Shown in pieces: positions 33,351 through 43,500 of a stretch of 64,000 nucleotides of DNA. The DNA is from Acanthacorydalis orientalis. Its lineage: Eukaryota > Arthropoda > Insecta > Megaloptera > Corydalidae. The position numbers and the translations under genes are program-made. Numbering within the stretch: the first letter of the stretch is position 1; every line of letters begins with the position of its first letter. Below the pieces are notes generated by a model. It did no database searches. It saw only the letters and a list, made by a program, of their open reading frames with translations, and had not been told where the DNA came from. The stretch lies in assembly GCA_034766995.1 (NCBI GenBank), contig CM068313.1, positions 5,276,461-5,340,460 on the forward strand, read 5' to 3'.

Positions 33351-33539
33351 TAATTGTATCTTATATTTTCCATTTTGTATTATTTGAATATTTCCTTATA
33401 TCTACATTACTGTATTATCTATCTATTTTTTATTTCATCATATTTAAAATTGTTTAATCTAAGAATGTATGGAAATAGATATATTAATGGAAATAAAATA
33501 GTTTCCTCTTTTTTAGTTTACATTTTTGCAGGTTTTTAA

Positions 33540-34310
33540 AATCTAATTTTGTTAATCATGGCGAAAGAATCGCTGTAAAAGTAATTTAAGTGGAAAGTCA
33601 AAACATCAAATTCGATTACAAATGATCAGTGAGTGTCAAAGTGTAATTCCTCCGAGGAAATCGAAAAATTAGTGTTTATATTATCCTGAAAGTGACGTAA
33701 GTGATTCATTAGTGAACCCGAAGGTCTCGTCTTCGTGTTCAGTGGAGGACGAAGGCCGTATATCAGATGGTAACCGAATGATAAACAGGTTTACCAATAA
33801 ATTACCTTGACTTATTGAATCAACGTATCCGGATATAATTTTTATTATCGACTCCGATGGCACAGAATCTCTCGATTGGCGTGTGTATATCGATTCATTG
33901 ACCGTCGGTCGTCAGTGGCGTGCGTTGGCGTGGCGGGACAACCGTGCAGTATCTACTATGGAGCGCTATCTATCAGTCGAATGATCGCTCAATCACGACC
34001 GCGACGTGCCAGTGACGGATGACCGTTCGTTCGACCCTCGTCGCCTCACCCACACCAGTAAACATTTTGTCGGTACTGATTTTCGTAATGCGGGCGTTTC
34101 ATGGAGATGAATAATTAGAGGCTGTGCAGAACGGCTCTGTGTGATCAAGTGTGAATCACATCGACGCCGGCATTGATTCTTCGACGGTCATTATTATTAT
34201 CATTCTGATGAGACGTTTTTGCAATGAATACGTTAAATGGAAATGGTTTTGAATCGACGGTTTCCGGATTAAATTGAAGATGAGGACGGTGTGACGGAGC
34301 ACGTATATTA
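33540..34310 (+). promoter_or_regulatory. CpG-rich island, candidate promoter and 5' untranslated exon
   Basis: About 770 bp with the highest CpG density in the window (33890-34070 is especially dense) and no repeats. It contains a candidate core promoter at 33973-34008. Downstream there is no long frame. The only notable short one is ATG at 34224 with 17 codons (MNTLNGNGFESTVSGLN), which looks like an upstream ORF. GTATAT at 34303 could be a splice donor. A (GA)n tract follows at 34378. A 60-codon - strand frame (33681-33863) resembles nothing known. A first exon of a downstream gene is the simplest reading. Confidence 0.45.
33973..34008 (+). promoter_or_regulatory. Candidate arthropod Inr + DPE core promoter
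   Basis: TCAGTC at 33973-33978 matches the arthropod initiator TCAGTY with A+1 at 33975. CGACGTG occupies 34002-34008, beginning exactly at +28, the required DPE position; it differs from the (A/G)G(A/T)CGTG form only at its first base. No TATA box lies at -30, as expected for DPE promoters. The motifs are short and chance matches occur, but position and CpG context agree. Confidence 0.42.
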
Positions 34311-34361
34311 AATATATTTTGTACGAATGGAGGAACGAATTAATTGCATTTTTTTAACAAT

Positions 34362-34424
34362 ATATACATATATATATAGAGAGAGAGAGAAAGAGAGAGA
34401 AAGAGAGAGAGAAAGGGAGAGAAG
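34362..34424. repeat. (TA)n(GA)n microsatellite downstream of the CpG island
   Basis: A short TA run, then about 46 bp of GAGAGA broken by AAG and GGG. GAGA tracts near paused arthropod promoters can bind GAGA factor; use here is inference. Confidence 0.9.
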
Positions 34425-34730
34425 ATAGAGATTTATCTCTATTTTTAGATTTAAAAAAAACGTTTTTAGATTTCAAATAGTTCTGAAAGTAATTTCTAAA
34501 TTCACTAATTTCTAAATATTTTCCTCTAATTACTTACTCACAAAGGAATCGAATAAAAATATAGATTAAAATAGTTTTATTTTTGGATCTAAAAAATATT
34601 GCAATTAAAATAAAACCGAATTCATTAAATTTGATTTTTTTCAGTTTCATTTTTTGAATAGCAAGCATTGTGTATTTTTTTAAGAAGATCATAAATATAA
34701 AATACATGTAACTATCTTTCCCTCTTTCTC

Positions 34731-34732
<2 letters not shown>

Positions 34733-34772
<40 letters not shown>
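34733..34772. repeat. (TA)n microsatellite
   Basis: About 19 TA units preceded by CCCTCTTTCTCTACA. Confidence 0.95.
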
Positions 34773-34775
<3 letters not shown>

Positions 34776-34953
34776 TCGTATTTGTATATTTTACGCTTTT
34801 CTTTTCGTATTTCATTTTTCTAACTCATACTTTTAAAATCTTCAATTATATTCTTTTCATGTAAACGTAGCGAGGTCGTAACGTTGAAGAGAACAAAAAA
34901 ACAGGAACAACAACGACATATCCCAGCTTGAAGAGAACAAATTTCCAGCTTTA

Positions 34954-34978
34954 TATATATATATATATATATACATAT
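34954..34978. repeat. (TA)n microsatellite
   Basis: About 10 TA units then CATATAAA. Confidence 0.9.
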
Positions 34979-35241
34979 AAATTTACAAGACTCAACAATT
35001 GTCATTATTTTATCATTAGCGAAGTTTCAGTAGAGTTTATTCAAACTTTTTGTATGGAAGCATCGAAAGAAATATGATTTATGTTTCCTGTAACTTTCCT
35101 GTCAGTTGGTGCGAGCCTTTTTTGACGCTTAATGATTTTAATTTGACACAATGTATAGTCTAATAACTGTTTAATACGTACTGTAACATACATCTGTCAC
35201 ATAAAACTAGTTTTTAGTGATTGGGTCAAGTTAACAATAAT

Positions 35242-35308
<67 letters not shown>

Positions 35309-35356
35309 ATAAATAAATATATATATATATATATATGTAAAAATATATATATATAT

Positions 35357-35424
<68 letters not shown>
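35242..35424. repeat. Long compound (TA)n microsatellite, ~180 bp
   Basis: Five TA runs separated by ATAC, TGTATGTATATAAATAAA and ATGTAAAA-type interruptions; the longest microsatellite block in the window. Confidence 0.97.
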
Positions 35425-35427
<3 letters not shown>

Positions 35428-35429
35428 TA

Positions 35430-35990
35430 TATAATTTACAATTTTATTTATATTTGAAAAGTATCTAATTTGTTCAAGATTCGGAAAAAACCTTTAATTT
35501 TAAAAATAAATAGTATTAGATACCGAAACAATACAATAATAAAATCAGTTTTTCTTCAATAATCGGTATAAAATATTTTAATGGTGCCCTGATATTAAGA
35601 AAGTAGCGATCAATTATAAAAAACAGCTTTGTTTTATATTAAATTCAAAACTTTATTATAATGAATTAAGTGAATACAAAGAATTGATAATAATTTTCTA
35701 CCAGTAATAGAGAATAGAAAAATAAACTAGTTAAAATTCTTAAATGAATATGCATGTTATCTCATGTGGACCTTAAACGAATAAATTCGTTGTAATGAAT
35801 ATTTGAATTGTTTGAACTGACCATATGTACGAATAAATTAACAAACAAAGAAAAAAGTATATACATATAATCCGTTGAAAATAATTTTCCATTATCTCTT
35901 AAGAGTCGACGAGAGGGTTAAATAATTTATCGATGACAGAAAGCCTGTCCATATGGTTTAAAATTAACTTCGTTAACTCACATTTCCCTC
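35430..35990. other. AT-rich stretch, nothing recognised
   Basis: No open frame or family member seen. Confidence 0.35.
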
Positions 35991-36160
35991 CTCATCTCGT
36001 CGTATCTAACATGCATTAAATCAATGGGGGTATTGTATATACGGTGGTGTTTCCTACGTTACTTTTAGATAACTACGATTCATTGCATTGTGTAGAGTAA
36101 CTGACCATTAATGTACAATAGCAAATGGTCAGTAGGAAGAACGGATAGTGTTTTAATTTA
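35990..36160. other. Small G+C-richer unique block
   Basis: TCCCTCCTCATCTCGTCGTATC through CGGTGGTGTTTCCTACG and GAGTAACTGACC; no frame and no repeat relatives. Confidence 0.25.
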
Positions 36161-36263
36161 CTTCTGATGATTAATTTTCAATGATTTACGGTCATTAGAT
36201 TTACAGATATGTGTATTTTAATTGAAAATAGTACTCTGTTTAGTATTTCTTTAACGAGAATCA

Positions 36264-36290
36264 TTATATATATATATATATATATATATT
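36264..36290. repeat. (TA)n microsatellite
   Basis: About 13 TA units. Confidence 0.9.
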
Positions 36291-36369
36291 TATCTACTGA
36301 GTTTTGGTATCAGCAATAAGTTAGTGTAAAATAATTGCAATTTTGAAACATAAAAATAGATTAAAATTT

Positions 36370-36637
36370 TAATCATTTTACACAAATAAATTCTATTTGA
36401 GTCCATATATAGAAAATATTTTTCTGATCAAACATTTTCACGTTTTATTATTGCTTCTACACATTTTTTTAATGCCGATTACATCATCTTCAGAACAACA
36501 AGGCACAGAAAAATCAAAATACTGAAATCAGTTTTTTAACATTTGTCATGAGAAAAAATTTATGACTTGTTGAGCGAAAAAAGTATTTTTAAAAAAAAAA
36601 AATTAAAGTGAATTTAGCCACAGTATCAAGACTTTAT
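36370..36637 (-). mobile_element. Family A (Tc1-like MITE), core in reverse orientation
   Basis: The left arm is diverged (TTTACACAAATAAATTCTATTTG). On the - strand the core reads TTTTTCTGTGCCTTGTTGTTCTGAAGATGATGTAATCGGCATTAAAAAAATGTGT. The right end AAAGTGAATTTAGCCACAGTATCAAGACTTTA is clean. Confidence 0.7.
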
Positions 36638-37149
36638 TGTGATGGAAATTATTTACTTTCATCTGTTCTTCTTTTGATTTATTGTCTTGATTTTCTTATC
36701 CTGATAGAATCATTTGTATAGTAATCTTTTACTACTATTTTATACGTTATTTCAGATTTCTTGTAAAATAGCAGTTAGAATATACAGAAAGATATTTGAA
36801 GATATCTAAAGAGCCGAAACTAGATGTAACAGATAATTACATACATGATTCAAGAGTTCTTAAAATGAAAGAACAGTATAAAAAAATAAAGGTATGATAA
36901 ATTCAATTTAAAGCACAAAATTAGTTTTTACATTTAATAAAAAAGTAGAGGGCTGAAAAATCTAACTTTTAATTGATTAAATTTATAGTTAGTATAATTA
37001 TTTATTAATTAATGATTTATTTTTAATAAAAATTTAAAATACAGATATTTACCAAATGTTTATTCAAGACGAATAGATTTTTGTTAAATTAATTTTTATA
37101 ATAAATTATAATTGCGAAAATATATCTAATCATTGAAGAAACATGTCCC

Positions 37150-37665
37150 ATATTAAATTTGAAACATCAAGAGTCCAGAAGAACAGTAAGAATAGCAAAA
37201 AACACTGACCGTGTTAGAGGTGCTGTAACACGTAGCCCATGACATGATTACAACAATATGACTACAAAATTTCTGACACGAGAATTAATTCAATTTTCAC
37301 ATATAAGATTGGTCCAGTAATATGGAGTAACAAGTCATACAACTAGAGTGTCTATGGCTGCTGTAAGAGCGTTTTTTACGAACTATATCATTTCCAAAAA
37401 TTGAGATGTTGTTTGGCAAGCAAGATCTCTAGATTCGACAGAGTGTGATTATTTTTTTTTAAGTTATCTAAAGAGCATGACGTATTTTGATCATCCACAC
37501 ACTGTCATTGAATTTAAATTAAAAATCCGAGAAGTAATTTCGAGGATTCTATCAGACATGTTAAGACCAGTAATTAAAAAGTTTCGAATAAAATTACAGA
37601 AATTCTTGCGTCGAAAGAGTGTTAATCTATTAAAAGTTATTTAAAAAAAATGGCTTGATATATTT
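37150..37665 (+). pseudogene. Tc1/IS630-type transposase relic (C-terminal half)
   Basis: The reading frame, broken by several stops, gives NTDRVRGAVTRSP near 37205, TSHTTRVSMAAVRAFF near 37330 and VVWQARSLDSTECDYFF near 37410-37455. The last is the [S/P]PDLTPCDFFLWGYLK region of arthropod Tc1-like transposases, with the third catalytic Asp at 37446-37448. IREVISRILSDMLRPVIKKF and RIKLQKFLRR follow at about 37530-37620, the usual C-terminal helices. The second catalytic Asp region is degraded and terminal repeats were not found. Function is lost. Confidence 0.72.
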
Positions 37666-37689
37666 ATCAAGGATATATAAACAAAATTG

Positions 37690-38130
37690 TATAAAAATCA
37701 AAATTCATTTAATTATTGTGTTTTTAAAATTTCCGGTTTTTCTTATATATGTGTATATATGAACATGTGTACAGAAAAATATTATACTTTGTTCTATTTA
37801 AAAAGTAACAAATTTTATTATCAAAATACATGTTTTCAAATCGTTCTATTGTAGGTAACACTGGCCGTTTTGCAACTAAATAGCCTAAAAGCATAGAACA
37901 ATACGGTAGTACGAGTAGATAATATAATCTGTAAGCGTTAGCAAAGATGAGACAATAGTGAAATTAAATAATGATTTCGTGGCATTGCAGAATGCACCGA
38001 AGTGAATGTATGATCCTAATTAATATGGTATTATAACAAGTATGTATAGCAGTGAATGTTAAACAGTACGCTGATATAATAATTGTTACGCTGCCATTGC
38101 ACGTTAATTGAAATGTATACACGCTGATTC
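37690..38130. other. Unique sequence, no gene supported
   Basis: A 112-codon - strand frame (37964-38302) spans this region but includes the translated TA microsatellite at 38147. The remainder resembles no known family. Confidence 0.3.
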
Positions 38131-38144
38131 CGGGTATATGGAGA

Positions 38145-38146
<2 letters not shown>

Positions 38147-38184
<38 letters not shown>
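38147..38184. repeat. (TA)n microsatellite
   Basis: About 18 TA units. Confidence 0.95.
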
Positions 38185-38188
<4 letters not shown>

Positions 38189-38663
38189 GTTCGTTGGTAT
38201 TAATTTACAGGATCTGCTAAAAACATATTCAATAACAGTGTCTGTGCTGATAACACTGATCATCATAATAATAACATCCACGAGTTGTCGATGTACGTGC
38301 ACTCAATGTAATAAACTAATAATGACCTTTCTGAATAGATCTAAAGGATTTATAAACTAAGTCGATGAGCATAAGTTTGATTTGATACATTTAATATATA
38401 CAAATTGGTGTAAATTTTACTAAATTGATTATTTGATTTAAATAAATAGATTTTTTATAAAAACTAAATACATTTTGTACTCACAAATCAATTATTCAAT
38501 CATTCTAAAATTACATAAATTTTTAATGATTAATTTTTTATTTTCTAATTTTTGATGATATACATTTAGAAAGCGATGAAATGAGATTCAAAGTGCTAAG
38601 CAAAAGAAAATGAAGAAAAAATTGTGTGATATCGCTCTTAGTTTTTCTCTACCTTTGTTTATT

Positions 38664-38772
38664 CCTAAGCTCGCTGTCTCTAAATTCGCTGTTCCCTAAG
38701 CTCGCTGTTCCCTAAGCTTGCTGTTCCCTAAGCTCTTGTAAGCTTCTGTAAGCTCAGTGTTCTGTAAGTTCT
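38664..38772. repeat. Minisatellite, 16-bp unit CTAAGCTCGCTGTTCC
   Basis: The unit is repeated about four times with one to three changes (CTCGCTGTCTCTAAATTCGCTGTTCC, CTAAGCTCGCTGTTCC, CTAAGCTTGCTGTTCC). It then decays through CTAAGCTCTTGTAAGCTTCTGTAAGCTCAGTGTTCTGTAAG. Its G+C content stands out in an AT-rich setting. Confidence 0.85.
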
Positions 38773-38864
38773 CTTTTTGTTCATTCGTTATAAAGATTTA
38801 TAAATAGATAAATAATCAAAATTAAATTATATTAAACAATTTCAGTGTTGAAATCATTTTTATA

Positions 38865-38995
38865 AATTTCCTCTTTCTTTTCATAAAGCATAGAAATTTT
38901 TTCTACTTAAAAATCATCATTTTAACTGTTTGATCAGAAATTTTTTTTATAAATTGTAGAATAAAGGAAGAATTCATTTATAATAGTGAATTTAT
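38865..38995. mobile_element. Family A right-half fragment, first of a tandem pair
   Basis: TTTGATCAGAAATTTTTTTTATAAATTGTAGAATAAAGGAAGAATTCATTTATAATAGTGAATTTATA follows the right arm, and the terminus is spoiled (TTTATACAAATTG in place of TTTAGCCACAGT). The segment from CTTTTCATAAAGCATAGAA is repeated at 39077. Confidence 0.5.
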
Positions 38996-39069
38996 ACAAA
39001 TTGCCAAACCTGTATGACAAAAGTTTTGTTAATTTCTCAAACTTTGGAAACAAATAATCATTTTTCAAG

Positions 39070-39213
39070 TTTTATTCTTTTCATTTTGCGAAACATAGAA
39101 GATTATTCGGACAAAAATCATTTATTGAATTTTTTGATCAAATTCTTTGTGAGCTGTGGAGTAAAAAAATTCATTTGTGATAGTGAATTTAGCCACAATA
39201 TCTGGACTATATT
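39070..39213. mobile_element. Family A right-half fragment, second of a tandem pair
   Basis: CTTTTCATTTTGCGAAACATAGAAG, ATTGAATTTTTTGATCAAATTC and the right end ATTCATTTGTGATAGTGAATTTAGCCACAATATCTGGACTATA. It parallels 38865-38995 at a spacing of about 205 bp, suggesting a local duplication. Confidence 0.6.
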
Positions 39214-39436
39214 ATGTTTAAATCATTTTTGAAAATAACTGAACATAACTGAAATCTAGAAATATCCATTTTTTTATATTTGACATATTTTTGAACAGTG
39301 GCTTCTACATTTCTTTTTACTGTATTTAGTATAAAATTTTATGTTTTTCTTTTTTCAATTTAAACATTAATATAAATTACAACTGTGTCTATGTACGATC
39401 ATTTTATATTAATTTAAAAAATAATTTACATGACCT

Positions 39437-39474
39437 TTCTCTCTCTCTCTCTATATCTATATATACATATATGT

Positions 39475-39526
<52 letters not shown>
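39437..39526. repeat. (CT)n(TA)n compound microsatellite
   Basis: CT units, then TATATC and several TA runs. Confidence 0.95.
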
Positions 39527-39528
<2 letters not shown>

Positions 39529-39529
39529 A

Positions 39530-39800
39530 CAATCCGAGCATTATACTAGCTGACTCTGTTAGAAACAAAATCTTCTGTCTAGGTGGATTAACTTATGCGT
39601 GCTTTATGTTATTAAAAGATAGCACCGTCGAGTCTCGGGTCGAGATGCCACCAGTTTTCAATACCATTCCCGATGACAATAGCTCTAATTTTATTATGAA
39701 ATATAATCCCTTTTTCTATTTCACTTAGTTATTCAAAACTGAGCTGCAATCAGCTTGCGAATTATACACACACCGAATGAAAAATCGTTCTCCATTCTAG
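39530..39800. other. G+C-richer unique block
   Basis: Island with CACCGTCGAGTCTCGGGTCGAGATGCCACC near 39625. It has no open frame and no repeat relatives. Confidence 0.3.
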
Positions 39801-40220
39801 GTACAATTTCGTATTTTTCATTCAGTGTTCGAAAAAATAATCGTTGGATTTGTTATCTGATAACTTTATAATTATTTTTCAAATATAAATCGTTTGAATA
39901 GAATTGAATACTTGACAAGAATATTTTATTCAATTTATTTATTAATTTTATAATAATTGAAGTAAAGAGTAGGGAGTTCTTTTGAAAGAAAAATTGAAGA
40001 GTTGATATAAAATAAGTTTAAAATTAAAACGCTGGGGAAATTTTTTAAATTTTTTATTTTACAATTTTATACAATTTCTTTAAAAAAATTTAATTTTTTT
40101 CAGAATGTTTTTTTTAATAAATATTTATATTAATTAAAATCTACTGAAAAATATCTATGTAACGACTGTATAAAATCAGAATCAAGAATAATTACTAAAA
40201 AAACACATCAAAAATGCACT
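39800..40220. other. AT-rich stretch, nothing recognised
   Basis: No feature supported. Confidence 0.35.
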
Positions 40221-40279
40221 TCGTTCAGTTCAAATATTTATTTAGCAGAATAATTGAATTCAGTTCAGAAAGTCTATGC

Positions 40280-40610
40280 AAAACTTCACAGCGTTTCGGC
40301 GGAGATCGATTGTGCAACGGCTCAATGTGTCAACTTAATTGAAAAATCAATTTCGTGGCGAATTCTGCCGAAACTTTCGTCGAAGTAATGTAATTACAAA
40401 CCGAGTATCACTCTTTCGTTCCAGCTGACATAAAATCTAATCCCGGACCCTATTCGAATGTCAAACTATCCGAGCTAGGCGTTGGTACACACATACGCAC
40501 CCTTATAAATCCCACCCCAACAAAGACACAGTGGCCCACTCACGATTCTGATCAATACAAACGTTCAATCATTCTAGTGGCGATAGTACAGTTAGATGAT
40601 AGGCTCTGAT
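40280..40610. other. G+C-richer unique block, candidate regulatory element
   Basis: About 330 bp with CpG (CAGCGTTTCGGCGGAGATCG near 40289) and a TAATCCCGGACCC segment near 40439, whose TAATCC is the Otx/Bicoid-type homeodomain core. No coding frame. Confidence 0.35.
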
Positions 40611-40665
40611 TCAACTTAGATAAGTATATTGACGATCACACATTTATGTATTAGCTACATTGACA

Positions 40666-40668
<3 letters not shown>

Positions 40669-40721
<53 letters not shown>
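40669..40721. repeat. (TA)n microsatellite abutting a mariner derivative
   Basis: About 27 TA units directly adjoining the degraded 5' end of a family B element. Confidence 0.95.
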
Positions 40722-40726
<5 letters not shown>

Positions 40727-41243
40727 AAGAAAAAAATTAACTCAATGCCTTTAAATTGAATCAATCAAAACAGTGATGCAAATTAAAATATTTTCTCATA
40801 GTTTTAGGATTTTCAAGTTCGGATCTTAACATATAAAAACACTATTATATCTTGGCCAAGTAGTTAGCATAACAGCACAAAACATTAGTGAACACGATGG
40901 AGCCGAAAAAGCAGCATATAAAACATTCCATACTTTTTGAAATTCCGATTGAAAAAAATGTAACCGATGCAGTATGAATGATTTGTTCAGTTTTAGGTGG
41001 TGTTGTGGCGTATAAAACTTTTAAAAAAAGTTAAAACAGTAGAAGAGATCCGAAAATGAATTAATACTTCATCGAATCATACTCATCATCTTTTTTTCGA
41101 TAAGTAATTCATTAATTACCGGATAGATGGAGCCAAGTTATTTAAAATAATGGGGGATATTTTGAGGAATCAATTGTATTCAATTTTTCTCTAAACATTT
41201 ATTTTCTATAAAAAAGGCACAGCATTAGTTTGAACGCCTAATA
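40722..41243 (+). mobile_element. Family B mariner derivative, 3' end intact
   Basis: The outermost 5' bases are lost at the microsatellite border (then AAAAATTAACTCAATGCCTTTAAATTGAATC). The leader, N-terminal remnant (CACGATGGAGCCGAAAAAGCAGCATA) and deletion junction to the C-terminal module (CGATAAGTAATTCATTAATTACCGG) follow. The 3' end is AAAAAAGGCACAGCATTAGTTTGAACGCCTAATA. Several stops break every frame. Confidence 0.78.
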
Positions 41244-41500
41244 TATATTTTTACATAAATATACAAAAATAAAGTCTTAAAATATTAATATAGAATATTT
41301 ATTAACTTTCTGGGATTTTTTTAATTTCATTTTTCATTTTTTCTTCCAGCTATTATGTAAGTAGTTTATTTAAACGGAAAATCAAATCAGAAGTTGTGAA
41401 ACAAAAAATAAAATTAACACTTTGTTTATTCATCTGATTAAATCTGAACATTTGATTTTTTTACAAGAATAGGTAAAAACGACCAGTTTATCTTATCGAA

Positions 41501-41584
41501 AAAAAGTTAAAAATAAAAAATAATTGCGGTTTATGACTTTTGAATTCATAACAAAAACCGCAATTATTTTCCTACGGACCTAAT
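41501..41584 (-). mobile_element. Family C micro-MITE: two mariner termini only
   Basis: AAAATAATTGCGGTTTATGACTTTTGAATTCATAAC is the inverted mariner 3' end. It is joined directly to AAAAACCGCAATTATTTTCCTACGGACCTAATA, the inverted 5' end. Only about 80 bp of the original ~1.3 kb remain. The same junction appears at 54940-55006. Confidence 0.75.
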
Positions 41585-41682
41585 ATTTTTAATTTTGTAT
41601 AACATACTCGAATTTAAAATCTAAAAAGTCTTTTCTTAAATGGAATCATTTTTAATATGTATGAATTTGAGAATAATATCGT

Positions 41683-41889
41683 GTGATTTAATTTAGGTTT
41701 CCATATGGAAGAATTAAAAGGGAGCACAGGGATTAGAAAAGTCATGTTATTTTTATTTAGTATTTTAGTTCAATTCAATACTAAAATACAATTAAACTAA
41801 AATATTAAATGGTGAATAATATATTTTTTTTCTTAATTTTTGCGGTTTTTTTTTAATACTTTCATGTAAGCCTTAGTTGAATCAACTAT
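41683..41889. mobile_element. Family I foldback MITE, copy 2
   Basis: TGATTTAATTTAGGTTTCCATATGGAAGAATTAAAAG on the left is answered by CTTAATTTTTGCGGTTTTTTTTTAATACTTTCATGTAAGCCTTAGTTGAATCA on the right. The centre is about 75 bp longer than in the copy at 14753 and contains its own TTTAGTATTTTAGTTCAATTC/AATACTAAAATACAATTAAACTAAA foldback. Confidence 0.68.
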
Positions 41890-42062
41890 ATAAAAAGAAT
41901 GTTAATGAAATATGATTATAAATCAATCTGAGTAATAATTATAATAACTTTGAGTTTGAAAAAATATCTATTTATATCATCATTATTTTATATGACGTAC
42001 TAATTAACAATAAAATAATAATAGACAATAACTGGATTTTATTAAAAATTAACACACACATT

Positions 42063-42069
42063 AATATAT

Positions 42070-42110
<41 letters not shown>
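42063..42110. repeat. (TA)n microsatellite
   Basis: TATACATACATACA followed by about 13 TA units. Confidence 0.93.
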
Positions 42111-42115
<5 letters not shown>

Positions 42116-42306
42116 TATAATATAATTTTCTAGTTACTATGTTATTCTATTAAAAAATATTTGTCTGGAAACATTTAACATTATATTTTATGTCTTCACC
42201 AACACAAGTTTTAATAGAAAACTGTTAAACTTTTCTCATTTAACAAAGTACATATATTTTTTACACAAAATGTTAGCAATACTGTTACTGAAATCTATAT
42301 AACATA

Positions 42307-42314
42307 CACACACA

Positions 42315-42366
<52 letters not shown>
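42307..42366. repeat. (CA)(TA)n microsatellite
   Basis: Short CACACAC and CTA, then about 26 TA units. Confidence 0.95.
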
Positions 42367-42369
<3 letters not shown>

Positions 42370-42372
<3 letters not shown>

Positions 42373-42660
42373 TATGGCTTTATGCCAAAACAAATTATAT
42401 TAAATATAAAAAGATAACACACAGGTCGACTCGGTAATGAACTTTTATTTACTCAAGTGTAAAATAATATTTATGTGAAATATTAATAAAATTATCTTAT
42501 TTATAAAATTAATTTAACATTTGGTCTTATAAAAAATAGTGTTGAAATTTAAACATTTTTCTGGTAATAAAAATATTAATTGTTTATAAAAAATATTAAA
42601 AAAAATGATAATGTCGTAGGATAGAATAAATTTGATTTCATGTGCGAAACGTTCAATCAT
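42370..42660. other. AT-rich stretch, nothing recognised
   Basis: No feature supported. Confidence 0.35.
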
Positions 42661-42910
42661 TATAAGCAGATATCTACATATAATCTCGATAATGTATTGG
42701 AATATGGAGGATTAGAGACATTGGGGATGTTGGGTTGAATCGGGTTCGGTTCAGTTGGGTTCGGCTTACTTGACACATTTGGAAGAGTGCTTCGAACGAA
42801 TTGCGAAATAGTTCTACTAAATATGGGTTACTTTCAGTATGGAGGGTGTACCGAATAACTAGTACAGTTTTCGTTAATGTGCACATTAAATCCGTTAGTC
42901 AATAACGGTT
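42660..42910. other. G+C-richer block with GGGTT-rich patch
   Basis: 42726-42766 reads as imperfect repeats of a GGGTTCGGTTCAGTTGGGTTCGG type. A 70-codon - strand frame crosses it but matches nothing known. The patch is not a perfect TTAGG or TTGGG telomere array. Confidence 0.3.
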
Positions 42911-43377
42911 TATTTTCTAGATATAAACAATTGTTGAGGTTACTTATAAAACTTGTATTAGAAAGTGGACCGGAAATCAGTTCTTGTTATTATTCTGTTA
43001 TTAAATTCAATATTATTTTTTTGAATTATTCTATATTTGTCTATTTATAAAATGAGTAGAGAAGGGGTATATTTTTTGTAAAATGAATTATAAAAACACA
43101 AAGAAGTGTTAAAAGAAATTAAAACTAACTGATTTTATATTTTTTTTAATAACTAAAATATTAATAAGTGAAATCTAACTAAGTAAAAAAGAGATCACAT
43201 ACAATTTTTAACTAAAAATATTTAAAAAAAATTTTTTCATAGACAAATTTCCAAATTGTATAAATGTATAAATCGGAAAAAAACTGTTTCACGCCAAATA
43301 TTAAATTAAGTTACAGAAAAACAGTTGTTACTGTAAAAAATATTTAAATTGAAAAAGATGTTTCAAAGAACGCAAAT

Positions 43378-43413
43378 ATATTGGGTGTAAAAATTTATTC
43401 CAAGCCTTTAAAT
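43378..43413 (+). mobile_element. Family B 5' terminus, cut by a hAT-like end
   Basis: ATATTGGGTGTAAAAATTTATTCCAAGCCTTTAAAT equals the first ~36 bp of family B and stops exactly where CAGAGGTTCTTAACC begins. Confidence 0.6.
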
Positions 43414-43500
43414 CAGAGGTTCTTAACCTGTGAGGTGTGCTTCCCCTGGGGAGATGCAGACGGGTTAGTGGAGAGGTGTAACTGTCCTCTATAACATTTT
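43414..43500. mobile_element. hAT-like transposon end
   Basis: CAGAGGTTCTTAACCTGTGAGG matches the CAGNGGTTCTCAACC terminal repeat class of hAT (Charlie/MER5-like) elements. It continues into a G+C-rich subterminal stretch (CTTCCCCTGGGGAGATGCAGACGGG, with CCCCTGGGG a palindrome). The partner end and the 8-bp target duplication were not found, so this is one end only. Confidence 0.5.

Noticed and set aside
33681..33863. 60-codon minus-strand frame inside the CpG island as coding exon
   Set aside because: The product is unfamiliar, and the island is better explained as promoter and untranslated exon on the + strand.
35197..35394. 65-codon minus-strand frame of alternating Tyr/Ile
   Set aside because: It is a translation of the (TA)n microsatellite, as are the frames at 29297, 29338, 34534, 53405, 53418 and 62503.
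42720..42770. Interstitial telomere repeat
   Set aside because: Units are irregular and do not match TTAGG or another known telomere repeat.
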